In this document: one piece after another, positions 1-10,123 of the stretch | Layout: each line of letters opens with the position of its first letter | Numbering within the stretch: the stretch's first letter is position 1 | Assembly (NCBI RefSeq): GCF_000308535.1 | Contig: NZ_BAFW01000033.1 | Coordinates: 1 to 64,000, forward strand | Reading direction: 5' to 3' | Length of the DNA: 64,000 nucleotides | From: Nocardia cerradoensis NBRC 101014 | GTDB lineage: Bacteria > Actinomycetota > Actinomycetes > Mycobacteriales > Mycobacteriaceae | The notes under the pieces: generated by a model | Told to the model about the DNA's origin: nothing | Databases searched by the model: none | Seen by the model: the letters and a program-made list of their open reading frames with translations, nothing else | Position numbers and translations under genes: made by a program

Positions 1-2
1 GG

Positions 3-2480
3 CAGGGGGGCGCCTGGGTGCTCTCCGACAACGGCAGTACCAACGGGGTTTTCGTGGACGCGCAGCGGATCACGCGGCCCGTTCCGGTGGATCGGCCGAT
101 GCTCGTCCGGCTCGGTGACGCGGTCACGGGGCCGCTGGTGCATCTGCTGCCGGAGGCACAGTTCCGGCCGCCCGCGCCGCCCAACCGGGCGCAGTCACCG
201 GGCCGTGCGCCGAATCCGCCCGCCCGGGACGCCGGGCCGCGAGGCGGTCAGCATGGTGGCGGGCAGCACGGCGGTGGACAGCACGGTGGCGGGCAGCAGC
301 AGCGTCGGCAACCGTCCCATCCCACACCGCAATCCGGGCAGTTGCGCCGACCGACCACGCCGCAGCCGCCGTCGCGGCCCGCGCAACGACCGAATCAGCG
401 CCCGTCCCAGCCGATTCCGGCGGCCCACGGCTCGGGCGGTGTGCCGAACGTCAATATGACCACCAAGGCCGACACCTCGGCGCTGCCGCCGGTGCGTGCG
501 CGCGCCTCGACCGCACCGATCGCGCGGGCAGATCGCATTCCGGCCGGCGGCCTGACCATCGGCCGCACCAGCGACAACCAGATCGTCGTCAACGATCCGC
601 TCGCCTCGCGCCGGCACGCCCGCCTGGTCAAGAGCGGTGAGGGACTAGTCCTCGAGGATGTCGGCTCGGCCAACGGCACCTTCGTCAACGGCCGCCGCGA
701 GCAGCGGGTCGCGCTGCGCGAGCGCGATATCGTCACCATCGGCAACGTGGACTTCGTCGTGCAGGAAGGCACGCTGAAGCACCGCAAGAAGCCGGTCACC
801 GAGCAGGGCCTGAGTGTGCACGGCGTCGGATTCGTCGTCGAAGGCAACAAACAACTTCTCGTCGACGTCAACATGCAGGCCGGGCGCGGCACCCTGACCG
901 CGCTCATCGGCCCCTCGGGCGCGGGCAAGTCGACACTGTCGAAACTCATTGCGGGAACGACACATCCGTCGGCCGGTGTGGTCACCTTCGAGGGCCGCAA
1001 CCTGCACGCCGAATACGAGGCCATGCGCAGTCGTATCGGCATGGTGCCGCAGGACGACGTGCTGCACCGGCAGCTGACCGTGCGCCAGGCGCTGGGATTC
1101 GCCGCCGAACTGCGGCTGCCGCCGGACTCCTCGAAGGCCGACCGGCAGCAGGTCATCGACGGTGTGCTGAAGGAACTCTCGCTGACCGAACATGCCGATA
1201 CCCGCGTCGATCGGCTCTCCGGCGGTCAGCGCAAGCGCGCCTCGGTGGCGCTGGAACTGCTGACCGGTCCGGCCCTGCTGCTGCTCGACGAACCCACCTC
1301 GGGTCTAGACCCGGCGCTGGACCGGCAGGTCATGACCATGCTGCGCGAACTGGCCGACGCCGGGCGCACGGTCATCGTGGTCACCCACTCGGTGGCCTGC
1401 CTGGACATGTGCGATCAGGTGCTGCTGCTGGCGCCCGGTGGCAAGACCGCGTTCTGCGGACATCCGGCCGGGGTCGGTGACTTTCTCGGGACCAGCGACT
1501 GGGCGGAGATCTTCGCGCGGGTCGCCGCCGAACCGGACCGCGCCTTCGCGAACTATCGGTCCCGGCAGGCGGCGCTGCCACCGCCACCGCCGGCCGTGCC
1601 CCGCGGTGTCATGGGACAGCCGCCGAAATCCAGTGGCTGGAAACAACTGTCGACACTGTCGCGGCGGCAGGTCCGCCTGATCCTGGCCGACCGCGGCTAC
1701 CTGGCCTTCCTGGTGGTCCTGCCCTTCGTGCTGGGTGTGCTGTGCCTGGTCGTGCCGGGGAAGAACGGTTTCGCCGCGGCGCCACCGATTCTCGGGCCGG
1801 ACGGTCAATTGCATCCGCAACTCACCGGAGGCAGTGAATCCCAGCAGCTGCTGGTCGTTCTCATCCTCGGCGCATGCTTCATGGGATCGACGCTGACCGT
1901 GCGTGATCTGGTCGGGGAACGCCCGATCTTCCTGCGGGAACGAGCCGTCGGCCTGCTGCCCTCGGCGTATCTGCTGGCGAAGGTGATGGTCTTCGGTGTC
2001 GCGGCGCTGCTGCAGTCTGCGGTGCTGGTGGCCATCGTGCTGGCCGGGAAGAATCCGCCCGGGAAGGGGGCGCTCATCCCGTCCGGCGGTGCGGAGCTCT
2101 ACGTCGATATCGCGCTGACCGCGGTGACGTGTGTGGTCGTCGGGTTGTTGTTGTCGACCGTGGCGAAATCGAACGAACAGGTCATGCCGTTGCTGGTGGT
2201 CATGATCATGTGCCAGCTCGTGATGGCCGGCGGCATGATTCCGGTGACCGATCGCGTGGTGCTGGAACAGCTTTCGTACATCTTCCCGTCGCGCTGGGGA
2301 TTCGCCGGCGGCGCGTCGACCATCGATCTGCGTACCCTGTTCGTCAACGCCCAGCCCGATGCGATCTGGCAGCACACGCCCGGTTTCTGGTTACTCGACG
2401 CCGGCATGTTGATCGTGCTCACCGCGGCGCTGTCCACGCTGACGTGGTGGCGTCTGCGGCTGAAGAAGTCGGCCGCGTGA
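3..2480 (+). CDS. FHA-domain ABC transporter (ATPase-permease fusion), 5' end missing
   Basis: The frame is already open at base 3 and ends at 2480, so the true start lies before the window. The first visible residues are the end of one FHA domain (SDNGSTNGVFVD). After a Gly/Gln/Pro-rich linker comes a second FHA domain, counting from base 18 at about residues 175-260 (GRTSDN, SRRHARL, GSANGTFVNG). An ABC ATPase follows (about 270-490; Walker A GPSGAGKST, signature LSGGQRKR, Walker B LLLLDEPTSGLD), then an ABC2-type membrane domain with about six hydrophobic segments to the C-terminus. This FHA-FHA-ATPase-permease order is that of mycobacterial Rv1747, an exporter whose FHA domains bind phosphothreonine on Ser/Thr-kinase-phosphorylated partners. 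The substrate cannot be read from the sequence. It precedes an Hsp70-fold gene by 85 bases on the same strand. Confidence 0.9.
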   Translation, partial: QGGAWVLSDNGSTNGVFVDAQRITRPVPVDRPMLVRLGDAVTGPLVHLLPEAQFRPPAPPNRAQSPGRAPNPPARDAGPRGGQHGGGQHGGGQHGGGQQQRRQPSHPTPQSGQLRRPTTPQPPSRPAQRPNQRPSQPIPAAHGSGGVPNVNMTTKADTSALPPVRARASTAPIARADRIPAGGLTIGRTSDNQIVVNDPLASRRHARLVKSGEGLVLEDVGSANGTFVNGRREQRVALRERDIVTIGNVDFVVQEGTLKHRKKPVTEQGLSVHGVGFVVEGNKQLLVDVNMQAGRGTLTALIGPSGAGKSTLSKLIAGTTHPSAGVVTFEGRNLHAEYEAMRSRIGMVPQDDVLHRQLTVRQALGFAAELRLPPDSSKADRQQVIDGVLKELSLTEHADTRVDRLSGGQRKRASVALELLTGPALLLLDEPTSGLDPALDRQVMTMLRELADAGRTVIVVTHSVACLDMCDQVLLLAPGGKTAFCGHPAGVGDFLGTSDWAEIFARVAAEPDRAFANYRSRQAALPPPPPAVPRGVMGQPPKSSGWKQLSTLSRRQVRLILADRGYLAFLVVLPFVLGVLCLVVPGKNGFAAAPPILGPDGQLHPQLTGGSESQQLLVVLILGACFMGSTLTVRDLVGERPIFLRERAVGLLPSAYLLAKVMVFGVAALLQSAVLVAIVLAGKNPPGKGALIPSGGAELYVDIALTAVTCVVVGLLLSTVAKSNEQVMPLLVVMIMCQLVMAGGMIPVTDRVVLEQLSYIFPSRWGFAGGASTIDLRTLFVNAQPDAIWQHTPGFWLLDAGMLIVLTAALSTLTWWRLRLKKSAA

Positions 2481-2565
2481 ACGGGGCCGATGACGAGCAT
2501 CGACGGGAAATGCCCGCACTAATCGGACCTGCCCCGAGCATCCCGGCGCGACAGCAGGCACACTT

Positions 2566-4335
2566 ATGCATGTGACGGCTCGAGTAGGGGCGATACATCT
2601 CGGATGGGATGTGGTGTCCGTGGCCGCCGGTGGCGGTGGGACACCGATCCGCCCGGTCCAGGTGGAAGGCACATATACGCCGCCTGCGTATTTGCTGGCG
2701 GACAAGTCCGGGCGACTGCACACCGCGGGCGTGGACCGGCAGCGGCCCGATCTGGGCATCGCGGTCTCCGACGTGCGCGACATCCTCGGGCATCAGCAGA
2801 TCCGCATCGCCGGGGCGACCTGGCCGGCGGAATTGGTGTTCCGGGCCCGGCTCTACAACCCGCTCGCCGCGATCGGCAGCCGGTTGCGCGGCAAGCCCGA
2901 CGTGGTGGCACTGCCGTTCCCGGACGACTGGCCCGACGAGAAGGTCGAGGAATACTGCCGTCTGGTCGAGCAGATGGACGTTCTCACCGACCCGCTGCCC
3001 GAATCCGTGGCGCTGTCCGGCTACGTGCGGGCCCTCGGGCTCGTGCAGCCGCCCGCGCCCGGCCGCCGGGGCGTGGGCGCGACCGGCGTGTATTCCGACG
3101 GCCGGGTCTGCCTGGTGGTGGCCGTCGACGGGGACGACGAGCGGCCCACCGAATCGGTCGGGGTGCCGATCACACCGGATTCGATGCGGGACGCTCATTC
3201 GGCGGACAACGTCGTCATCGAGGTGATGGCCGCGGCCCGCTCGATCGGCGCCGACACCTCGACGGTGCTGCTGACCGGCAACGTGTGCTTCAACGACGCG
3301 CTGCGGCTGGCGTTCCAGAATCATCTGGGCGCCCGGCTGCGGGTCGCCGATCATCCGATGCACGCCCTGGTGCTGGGTGCCGCGCATCTGCTCGTCACCG
3401 ACAGCGAATACGCGGAGGCGGAGCAGGGCCCGGCTCCTGTTCCGAATCAGCCGAATCCGGCGGTGCCGAATCAGCCGGGTCCCCCGCGACCCGGGCCGAT
3501 GCAGGCGGCGTCGAATCAGAGCATCCCGAATCGCGGTGCGCCGCAATCGGATTCCCGTCCCGAGAACGCGGGCCGGCATGCGTGGCAGGACGCCGGTGCG
3601 CCGGAACCCGCCCGCCCGCCCGCCGAACCGCATCGCCGCCCGGAGCCTCCGAATCCGCACGGGGTCGCCGAGGGCCGGCACGCGGCGCGTGACGCCGGGC
3701 CCGCATCGAGCCCGCAGCCCCTGCCCACCGGCGAGCCGACCACCCGGATGACCCGGGAGGCCGGCCAGTTGGAAAGCAGGTTCACCCGCCCCCCGGCCGG
3801 CCCGGTCGATGATCAGCGGACCACCGAATCCGGTGGTCGGTCATCGGCCGGGGAACAACCGGATGACGAGGAACACGCCCACAAGGGCAAGCTGTGGAGC
3901 AAGGTCAAGGACAATCTGTTCGGCGCACCGACGATCGTCGGGGCGGTAGCGCTGGCGGCGCTCGCGATCCACGCCGACGGTGATGCGGATCACATGGCCC
4001 GGCCGCTTCCGGAACACAGCTCGGCGGCGGCCGCTGCGGCGGCAGCCGGAGCCGCCGACGCGCGGACCGACGGCGCAGCGGCCTTCGACGCGCGCTCGCT
4101 GAGTGGCATCGGCGCGGGATCCGACTTCGGCTCGTGGCCGGCCGTGGACAAGGTGTCGCGCGCGCCCGAGCCGAGCCCGGCCTGCTCGGTCACGCCGAAC
4201 ACCGTCGAGCGCCCGGGGCCGGGTATGCGGACGGTTTCCGACCATCCCTGCGCGCATCTGGCGGTCGACAATCTGCACTACGTCGTCCCGACGGTCCCCG
4301 GTACGTTCGACTCGGGCCCGCCGATTCACATCTGA
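2566..4335 (+). CDS. Hsp70/actin-fold protein with disordered linker, type VII secretion-associated-like
   Basis: The product has 589 residues. The first ~290 look like a degenerate Hsp70/actin-type ATPase: a start like [12 protein letters not shown], and near residue 240-270 the element [13 protein letters not shown] followed by [15 protein letters not shown], which resembles the adenosine-binding end of Hsp70 folds. A long Pro/Asn/Arg-rich segment follows (about 290-440), then a short hydrophobic stretch near 450-470 ([15 protein letters not shown]) and an Ala-rich tail. In mycobacteria the gene next to rplM on the ESX-4 side (Rv3446c) is also an Hsp70-like type VII-associated protein, so position and fold suggest a counterpart. 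That link is inference, because no EccC/EccD gene is visible here. The ATG at 2566 has only a weak ribosome binding site. Function is unknown. Confidence 0.65.
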   Translation: MHVTARVGAIHLGWDVVSVAAGGGGTPIRPVQVEGTYTPPAYLLADKSGRLHTAGVDRQRPDLGIAVSDVRDILGHQQIRIAGATWPAELVFRARLYNPLAAIGSRLRGKPDVVALPFPDDWPDEKVEEYCRLVEQMDVLTDPLPESVALSGYVRALGLVQPPAPGRRGVGATGVYSDGRVCLVVAVDGDDERPTESVGVPITPDSMRDAHSADNVVIEVMAAARSIGADTSTVLLTGNVCFNDALRLAFQNHLGARLRVADHPMHALVLGAAHLLVTDSEYAEAEQGPAPVPNQPNPAVPNQPGPPRPGPMQAASNQSIPNRGAPQSDSRPENAGRHAWQDAGAPEPARPPAEPHRRPEPPNPHGVAEGRHAARDAGPASSPQPLPTGEPTTRMTREAGQLESRFTRPPAGPVDDQRTTESGGRSSAGEQPDDEEHAHKGKLWSKVKDNLFGAPTIVGAVALAALAIHADGDADHMARPLPEHSSAAAAAAAAGAADARTDGAAAFDARSLSGIGAGSDFGSWPAVDKVSRAPEPSPACSVTPNTVERPGPGMRTVSDHPCAHLAVDNLHYVVPTVPGTFDSGPPIHI

Positions 4336-4511
4336 CGAGTGCGGAGGCGATTTCGGGACCCCGAGCCGGTCCTGGTATCGTCGTCGTTCGGCGTGCGGTA
4401 CGTCGTGGATTCGTCCGTGCCGTCACACGAGCCCCGGGTCTCCACCGGCCGCCGGGATCACTCGACCGTTCGCCTGGCTGGCAGAACATCAACGACAGAC
4501 AGGGAAGCACT

Positions 4512-4955
4512 GTGCCTACGTACAGCCCGAAGGCGGGTGACGTGACCCGGCAGTGGTACGTCATCGACGCCACTGACGTAGTGCTCGGCCGCCTTGCCGT
4601 GCAGGCAGCGAATCTGCTGCGTGGCAAGAACAAGCCGACCTACGCCCCCAACGTCGATGGTGGCGACTTCGTCATCATCATCAACGCCGACAAGGTTGCC
4701 GTCTCCGGCAACAAGCGCGAGGACAAGCTCCTCTACACCCACTCCGGGCACCCCGGTGGCCTGAAGTCCCGGTCTGTCGGGCAGCTGCTCGACACCCGGC
4801 CGGAGCGCGTCGTGGAGCGTGCCGTCAAGGGCATGATCCCGAAGAACAAGCTGGGCAACCAGATCGCGCGCAAGTTGAAGGTCTACGGCGGCCCGTCGCA
4901 TCCGCACGCGGCCCAGCAGCCCGTTCCGTTCGAGATCAAGCAGGTGGCCCAGTGA
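4512..4955 (+). CDS. rplM: 50S ribosomal protein L13
   Basis: A 147-residue protein with the full L13 sequence: start [19 protein letters not shown], then [40 protein letters not shown] and [16 protein letters not shown]13 is a primary rRNA-binding protein needed early in assembly of the 50S subunit. The GTG at 4512 is chosen because it gives the family N-terminus and sits 4-9 bases after an AGGGAAG ribosome binding site. An open frame continues upstream but is not L13-like. Its stop overlaps the rpsI start by 4 bases (GTGA), the conserved bacterial rplM-rpsI operon. Confidence 0.98.
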   Translation: MPTYSPKAGDVTRQWYVIDATDVVLGRLAVQAANLLRGKNKPTYAPNVDGGDFVIIINADKVAVSGNKREDKLLYTHSGHPGGLKSRSVGQLLDTRPERVVERAVKGMIPKNKLGNQIARKLKVYGGPSHPHAAQQPVPFEIKQVAQ

Positions 4956-5464
4956 CCGCTCCTGAGGAATTCAACGAGGAATACGTCGAAGACGCCGCCG
5001 CGGAGGTCGTCGACGAGGGTGCCGGCTACGACGCCGAGTACACCGAGTCCGAGGGCTTCGCCGCGCCGGTCGTGATCGACCGCCCGGTGCAGACCGTCGG
5101 CCGCCGCAAGGAGGCCGTGGTCCGGGTTCGCCTGGTCCCGGGTTCCGGCCAGTTCGTGCTCAACGGCCGCACCATCGAGGACTACTTCCCGAACAAGGTG
5201 CACCAGCAGCTGGTGAAGTCTCCGCTGGTCACCGTCGAGCGCACCGAAACCTTCGATGTGCACGCCCGCCTGGTCGGCGGCGGCCCGTCGGGTCAGGCCG
5301 GCGCGCTGCGCCTCGCCATCGCCCGCGCGCTGATCGAGGTCACCCCGGACGACCGTCCCGCCCTGAAGCGGGCCGGCTTCCTGACGCGCGACCCGCGTGC
5401 CACCGAGCGTAAGAAGTACGGCCTCAAGAAGGCCCGCAAGGCTCCGCAGTACTCGAAGCGCTGA
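4952..5464 (+). CDS. rpsI: 30S ribosomal protein S9
   Basis: A 170-residue S9. The conserved core begins near residue 48 ([19 protein letters not shown]) and includes [30 protein letters not shown], the [16 protein letters not shown] segment and the basic tail [12 protein letters not shown]. The last arginine of S9 contacts P-site tRNA in known structures. The first ~45 residues are an acidic extension ([17 protein letters not shown]) of the kind seen in actinobacterial S9 and absent from E. coli. The GTG start overlaps the rplM stop, so the two genes are co-translated. Two strong hairpins follow. Confidence 0.98.
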   Translation: MTAPEEFNEEYVEDAAAEVVDEGAGYDAEYTESEGFAAPVVIDRPVQTVGRRKEAVVRVRLVPGSGQFVLNGRTIEDYFPNKVHQQLVKSPLVTVERTETFDVHARLVGGGPSGQAGALRLAIARALIEVTPDDRPALKRAGFLTRDPRATERKKYGLKKARKAPQYSKR

Positions 5465-5481
5465 TCTTGCAGCGCGCGGCC

Positions 5482-5518
5482 GCTCCCACCCGCACCCGCA
5501 CGGTGTGCCGGTGGGAGC
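5482..5518 (+). terminator. Hairpin after rpsI (first of two)
   Basis: GCTCCCACC at 5482-5490 pairs with GGTGGGAGC at 5510-5518, a 9-bp GC-rich stem with a loop of about 19 bases, beginning 17 bases after the rpsI stop. There is no clear T-run. It may be an independent terminator or the first part of a double terminator. Confidence 0.5.
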
Positions 5519-5537
5519 ACGGCCGACGCGACCCCGT

Positions 5538-5575
5538 ACGAGAGCAGGCGTCCAAAGCCGGGCGCCTGCTCTCGT
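5538..5575 (+). terminator. Strong hairpin between rpsI and glmM
   Basis: ACGAGAGCAGGCG at 5538-5550 pairs perfectly with CGCCTGCTCTCGT at 5563-5575: a 13-bp stem and 12-base loop. It follows the first hairpin and precedes glmM by about 95 bases, so it probably ends the ribosomal protein transcript. The T-tail is weak (GCTGTATCG), as is usual in high-GC actinobacteria. Confidence 0.7.
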
Positions 5576-5669
5576 GCTGTATCGATCGACGGTAGGCCGG
5601 GGCGGGCAGCCTGCGTCCGCGACGCAGGGTCTCCGCGCTCACCGCAATTCAACTCGAGGGGCGAGATAG

Positions 5670-7037
5670 ATGGGGCGTTTGTTCGGTACCGACGGAGTCC
5701 GCGGCCTTGCCAACGACTCGCTGAGTCCGGAACTGGCACTGCAGATTTCGGCGGCCGCGGCACAGGTGCTGGGCCGGGGCAGATCGCGCGCGGTGGCGGT
5801 GGTCGGCCGCGATCCACGCGCCAGCGGCGAGATGCTGGAGGCCGCCGTGACCGCCGGTCTGACCGCCGCCGGAATGAGTGTGCTCTCGGTCGGTGTCCTG
5901 CCGACCCCGGCGGTCGCGTATCTGACCGCCGCCTACGACGCCTGCCTGGGCGTCATGATCTCCGCCTCGCACAACGCCATGCCCGACAACGGCATCAAGA
6001 TCTTCGCCGCGGGCGGTCACAAACTCGACGACAGCGTCGAGGACAAGATCGAGGAACTGGTCCGCGCGAAGGGGTTCGTGCGTCCGACCGGTGCCGGCAT
6101 CGGCCGGGTGCTCAGCCTCTCCGGCGTCGACGGTCATGTCGAGGACCATTACAGCCTGGCCGGCACCCACGAGCGCTACGTCGAACATCTGGTGGAGGCC
6201 ACCGGCCGCGATCTGTCCGGCATCACCGTGGTCGTCGACTGTGCGCACGGCGCGGCCTCCGACGTCGGCCCGGCCGCGTACCGCGAGGCGGGCGCGCGCG
6301 TGGTCGCGATCAACGCCGAGCCGAACGGGCTCAACATCAACGAACGATGCGGGTCCACGCATCTCGAGCATATTCAGCGCGCGGTGCTCGAGCACGGCGC
6401 CGATCTGGGCCTGGCCCACGACGGCGATGCCGATCGCTGCCTGGCGGTCGACGGTTCCGGTGCCGTCGTCGACGGCGACGCGATCATGGCGATCCTCGCC
6501 CTGGCGATGCACGAATCGGGCGAGCTGGTGCAGGACACCCTGGTAGCGACCGTGATGAGCAATCTGGGTCTGCACATCGCGCTTCGCGATGCGGGAATCA
6601 CCGTGCGCACCACCGCGGTCGGCGATCGCTACGTCCTGGAGGAGTTGCGCCGCGGTGGCTACAGCCTGGGCGGTGAGCAGTCCGGACATCTGGTCTTCCC
6701 GCGGTACGGCACCACGGGCGACGGGCTGCTGACGGGTCTGAAACTCATGGCCCGGATGGTCGAAACCGGGCGCGGCCTGGCCGATCTGGCGAGCGTCATG
6801 ACGACCGTGCCGCAGGTTCTGGTCAATGTCCCGGTCGCCGACAAAGCCGCGGTCGCCGCCGCGCCGGAGGTTCGCGAGGCGGTGGCCGAGGCCGAACGAG
6901 CGCTCGGCGACAACGGCCGAGTCCTGTTGCGCCCGAGTGGGACCGAACAGCTGATCCGGGTCATGGTCGAGGCGACGGATTCGCATCGCGCCAAACAACT
7001 CGCCGACGATCTCGCCAAGTGTGTGGCCGCGGTCTGA
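5670..7037 (+). CDS. glmM: Phosphoglucosamine mutase
   Basis: A 455-residue protein of the alpha-D-phosphohexomutase family that converts glucosamine-6-phosphate to glucosamine-1-phosphate for UDP-GlcNAc and peptidoglycan synthesis in the cytoplasm. It starts with the GlmM signature [14 protein letters not shown]. The active-site serine loop [17 protein letters not shown] places the phosphoserine at about Ser100. The metal loop HDGDADRC lies near 250, the sugar-binding loop GGEQSGHL near 333, and the phosphate loop [12 protein letters not shown] near 420. Length is normal. The ATG at 5670 follows a GAGGGGCGAG ribosome binding site. With glmS at 27.9 kb the window holds both amino-sugar enzymes, separated by the accessory region. 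Confidence 0.98.
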   Translation: MGRLFGTDGVRGLANDSLSPELALQISAAAAQVLGRGRSRAVAVVGRDPRASGEMLEAAVTAGLTAAGMSVLSVGVLPTPAVAYLTAAYDACLGVMISASHNAMPDNGIKIFAAGGHKLDDSVEDKIEELVRAKGFVRPTGAGIGRVLSLSGVDGHVEDHYSLAGTHERYVEHLVEATGRDLSGITVVVDCAHGAASDVGPAAYREAGARVVAINAEPNGLNINERCGSTHLEHIQRAVLEHGADLGLAHDGDADRCLAVDGSGAVVDGDAIMAILALAMHESGELVQDTLVATVMSNLGLHIALRDAGITVRTTAVGDRYVLEELRRGGYSLGGEQSGHLVFPRYGTTGDGLLTGLKLMARMVETGRGLADLASVMTTVPQVLVNVPVADKAAVAAAPEVREAVAEAERALGDNGRVLLRPSGTEQLIRVMVEATDSHRAKQLADDLAKCVAAV

Positions 7038-7338
7038 GGGCCGCGGGCACATCGGGCGCGATGAACGGGGTGCGTACGCCGCCTAGGGGTGCGGCTGTAT
7101 AGGCCGTTATCGAGCGGTGGGCGCCGCGGCCACGATGGCGGCGTCAGCACATCACCGTCCGAATATCGGCTGGTCATCGCGCATGTCGGCGGTCGGCGGC
7201 GAATCCCGGAGGGGGCCTGCGGAGGTCGTCGGCGCGCCGACGGTCCCGCAGATCGGGGCGCGACTGTCGGCTCCGGGAAGTATGGTTGGACGCAGATCAT
7301 GACGCGACAGCGAAGCTTGATTTCCGTGAGGGGGAACA
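7038..7338. other. Intergenic region upstream of the first type VII-associated cluster
   Basis: About 300 bases with no convincing gene. It must carry the promoter for the cluster starting at 7339. The ribosome binding site of that cluster is a GAGGGGG run at 7328-7334. No clear -35/-10 pair or operator was recognised. Confidence 0.4.
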
Positions 7339-7746
7339 GTGGACCCGCTGAAGCTTGACAAGTCTCCGACGCTCGACGACTCCGCGAATTCGGCGCCACC
7401 GCCGACCGCCACCGCATCCGCTCCGGACGCGGTGATGCGGGTCGATCCCGCGGCGATGGCGGCGTATACGGCCATCGCGAATACCGTTTCCCAACAGCTC
7501 GCTTCGGCGGCGTCCGTGACGGCCGGCGCGGTCGATCCACAGCAGCTGGCCACCGACCTGGGGCTGGTGGGAGCGGACTTCGCCGCCAAATTCGCGGCCG
7601 CGGTCTCCGAACACGCGCAGGCGCTGTCCACCGCCGGCAAACTGGTCTCGGCCTACGGGCGTGGGCTGCACACCTATACCGCGGGTGTGCAGGGCACCGA
7701 CGAGGATTCGGCCGTCGCGATCACCCGGACGGAGTCGCGGTCATGA
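7339..7746 (+). CDS. Small helical type VII secretion-associated (ESX/EspC-like) protein
   Basis: A 135-residue protein. After a disordered 35-residue N-terminus it is predicted mainly helical and Ala-rich (MRVDPAAMAAYTAIANTV, then DLGLVGADFAAKFAAAVSEH and LSTAGKLVSAYGRGLHTYT). That is the pattern of the small EspC/WXG100-like partners secreted by ESX systems. The GTG start has a good ribosome binding site (GGGGG 5-9 bases upstream). Its stop overlaps the next start (ATGA), so translation is coupled. The place directly after glmM matches Rv3440c of M. tuberculosis, and the next gene would match Rv3439c; this is recalled gene order, not a search result. Biochemical function is unknown. Confidence 0.65.
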   Translation: MDPLKLDKSPTLDDSANSAPPPTATASAPDAVMRVDPAAMAAYTAIANTVSQQLASAASVTAGAVDPQQLATDLGLVGADFAAKFAAAVSEHAQALSTAGKLVSAYGRGLHTYTAGVQGTDEDSAVAITRTESRS

Positions 7747-9116
7747 GGCGTCCGACCGCATTGCGTCGCCGGCCCACCGCCGCGCGCAACGACACCACCA
7801 CGCCCGCAACGACATCCGATCCGTCCGTGGATCCGCCGATCGTCGCGACCCTGGTCCGGCCGCTGCTGGACCTGCGTGCCGCACTGGGCACCGGTGTCGC
7901 GACGCCTGCCGCGACCATCACCGGCGCTTTGTCCAGCGCGTCCACACAGGCCGCAGATACCGAGGGGCCACACCGCGACGGCGTCCACGCGCTCGAATCC
8001 ACCTGGACGGGTCCGGGCTCCGACGCGGCCGTTCCGGCATTGCGCACCACCCAGACTCAGATCGGTGACATCTCCGACCGGGGCCCGGCCTACCTGGGTG
8101 TCCTGGCCGACGCCCACGCGACCAGTGCGCGGGCGGCCGACCGGATGGACCGGATCATCGCCGATTTCCGGCGCGACGCTCGAACCATCCTCGGCAACGC
8201 CACCGCCGCGCCGGATACGGACGCGGTGATCAACCGGGCCACCCAGGCGCTGCGCGACGCGATCACCACCGTCACCTCCGCACGCACCGAAATGGACGAT
8301 CACTCGCGCCGATTGGACGAGATGGGTCCGCTCACGGTCACCACGCCCGCCGGACTGAACTCCGCACAATCGTGGGGAGATACGCCCGCTACGGTCCTGC
8401 CCAGCGCCTACGGTGCGGTTCCGGGCCAATACGGCGCGGTCCCAGCGCAATACGGGACGGCGCCCGGTCAGCCGATCGATCCGGCGCAGCTGGCCCAGCT
8501 GCAACTACAGCAGCTGCTCGTGCAGGCCGGTGTGCAGGTCGGCACCTCGGCCATCAATGCCGGTGTGGATATCGGTACCCACCTGATCGACAAGATCGCC
8601 GAGGTCGGCACGCACACCATCGATACGGTGGCCTCCTCGGTAGACCAGGCGATACCGCAGCTGATCAACCCGGACCACGCCACCGCCGACAAGACCAATC
8701 CGGCGGGGCATTCCGGAGATTCGGCGAAGCTGTTCGACTTCGGTCCCGGCAAGACGGCTCCCGGAACGACGGGACCGGGCTCGATCATTCCGGGCGCACC
8801 AGCACCCGACAAGGCGCCGGCCGACAAGCCCCCGGCCGACAAATCCGATCCGCCACCCCCGTCACCGTCGTCCATCCTCCCGCCACCTGCCGACCCACCG
8901 CCGATGCCGAAGCCACCGGCCCCCACCCCTGCGCCCGCACCCGCGCCGGAGCCGGCGCATCCGGGTGGGGTGGCCGGAGGTATGGCCTTGCCGCCGCCGG
9001 CCGGTAGCGGACAGGACCACAAACCTCGCGACGGCCAGCTCGGTGTCACCGTGCCGGCGGCCGAGACAACGGTTCCCGCCGCCGTGATCGGCGACTTCGG
9101 CGATGACACGGTCTGA
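7743..9116 (+). CDS. Ala/Pro-rich type VII substrate-like protein
   Basis: A 457-residue protein. Residues ~35-200 are helical and carry the WXG-type turn LESTWTGPGSDAA near residue 82, followed by a long helical hairpin (RAADRMDRIIADFRRDAR, then TQALRDAITTVTSARTEMDD). Residues ~200-330 include small repeats of the kind AYGAVPGQYGAVPAQYG and a helical segment (IDPAQLAQLQLQQLLVQAG). The remaining ~130 residues are Pro/Lys/Asp-rich and disordered. This layout suits a large secreted ESX substrate or chaperone partner of the preceding small protein. It corresponds in place and composition to the Ala/Pro-rich Rv3439c of mycobacteria (inference). It overlaps the previous gene by 4 bases and the next by 14. 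No catalytic motif was seen. Confidence 0.65.
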   Translation: MRRPTALRRRPTAARNDTTTPATTSDPSVDPPIVATLVRPLLDLRAALGTGVATPAATITGALSSASTQAADTEGPHRDGVHALESTWTGPGSDAAVPALRTTQTQIGDISDRGPAYLGVLADAHATSARAADRMDRIIADFRRDARTILGNATAAPDTDAVINRATQALRDAITTVTSARTEMDDHSRRLDEMGPLTVTTPAGLNSAQSWGDTPATVLPSAYGAVPGQYGAVPAQYGTAPGQPIDPAQLAQLQLQQLLVQAGVQVGTSAINAGVDIGTHLIDKIAEVGTHTIDTVASSVDQAIPQLINPDHATADKTNPAGHSGDSAKLFDFGPGKTAPGTTGPGSIIPGAPAPDKAPADKPPADKSDPPPPSPSSILPPPADPPPMPKPPAPTPAPAPAPEPAHPGGVAGGMALPPPAGSGQDHKPRDGQLGVTVPAAETTVPAAVIGDFGDDTV

Positions 9117-10110
9117 GCCGGACCCGCAGCAGGACAACCCGTTCGACCTCGGCCTGCCGATGGTCCGGACTCCCGTCGGCAAGCAAGGCCGCAAACGGCG
9201 GTCGGGCCGGCGACATCCGAACCGCCCGGCCGCGGCGGCAAATCACGGCGCCGTCGCCGTGCCGCCGGCCCGGCCGGGCCCGGAGCCGGCGGCTTATCCG
9301 TCGGGGGAGTGGGAACAGTGGCTGCAACCGGCGCAGCGCACGACGCCGGAGCCCGAGCCGGACGTGGAACCGGAACCGCGCCGCATCCCGGTCGGTGGGC
9401 CGCTGACCGATCCGGATCTGGTCGACAAGTCGACGCTGGTCCCGCACATCGTCGACCGCTCGGGCGGTAACCCCGGTCCCGCGCTGCGGCGTCCGCGCCC
9501 ACGCCAGGCCGGCCCGCGCCGCGACCACCGTCGCGGTGAAAAGCTGCTGGCCGCAATCACTTTGATCGGTGTGGGCATCGTCGTCGTCTCGGTGGTGCTG
9601 ACCGTCCTCCATACCGGGAAGCGATCTCAGCCGGTCGCGACCAAACCGCCGATGGTCGCGGCGGTGCCGGTGCCCACCTCGGTGAGCGCGACCCCACCGC
9701 CGCCCACGACCACGGCCGCGGCGACCTCGACGATCGCCACCGACGGCTGCGAGCAGCAGCGCACCGCGGAGGTGGTCTCCGGGACCGACCCCGGGGGCAC
9801 CGCGAGTGGTCCGGACGCCATCCTGGCCTTCGAGCGGGCGTACTACGTCCAGCGTTCGGGGTACGCCGCCCGGGCGGTCGTCGCCGACGACTCGTCGGTG
9901 CCGCCGGCAGACCAGATCCAGCGCGGCATCAATCAGGTGCCGGTCGGCACCCGCTACTGCGTGCAGATCACCCGCACCGGTGACGAGGGGCAGTGGGAGG
10001 TCCGCCTCACCCAGCAGAAGCCGGACGAACAGCCGCATGCGTTCACCCAGATCATCAGCACCCGAGCGGAATCGGGGCGCACGCTGATCACCGGTATCGC
10101 GGCCGGCTGA
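9103..10110 (+). CDS. Single-pass membrane protein with conserved C-terminal extracytoplasmic domain
   Basis: A 335-residue protein. A Pro/Arg-rich cytoplasmic region (1-145) is followed by one membrane span near 147-167 (LLAAITLIGVGIVVVSVVL), a Thr/Pro-rich linker, and a ~120-residue C-terminal domain. That domain has two cysteines (DGCEQQRTAEV and TRYCVQITR) that could form a disulfide, and a conserved-looking core AFERAYYVQRSGYAARAVV. Such a domain resembles those seen on type VII-associated membrane proteins of Nocardia and Rhodococcus. It is translationally coupled to the upstream ESX-like gene by a 14-base overlap, so it probably acts with it at the membrane. Function is unknown. Confidence 0.65.
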   Translation: MTRSEPDPQQDNPFDLGLPMVRTPVGKQGRKRRSGRRHPNRPAAAANHGAVAVPPARPGPEPAAYPSGEWEQWLQPAQRTTPEPEPDVEPEPRRIPVGGPLTDPDLVDKSTLVPHIVDRSGGNPGPALRRPRPRQAGPRRDHRRGEKLLAAITLIGVGIVVVSVVLTVLHTGKRSQPVATKPPMVAAVPVPTSVSATPPPPTTTAAATSTIATDGCEQQRTAEVVSGTDPGGTASGPDAILAFERAYYVQRSGYAARAVVADDSSVPPADQIQRGINQVPVGTRYCVQITRTGDEGQWEVRLTQQKPDEQPHAFTQIISTRAESGRTLITGIAAG

Positions 10111-10123
10111 ACCACATCCGGGT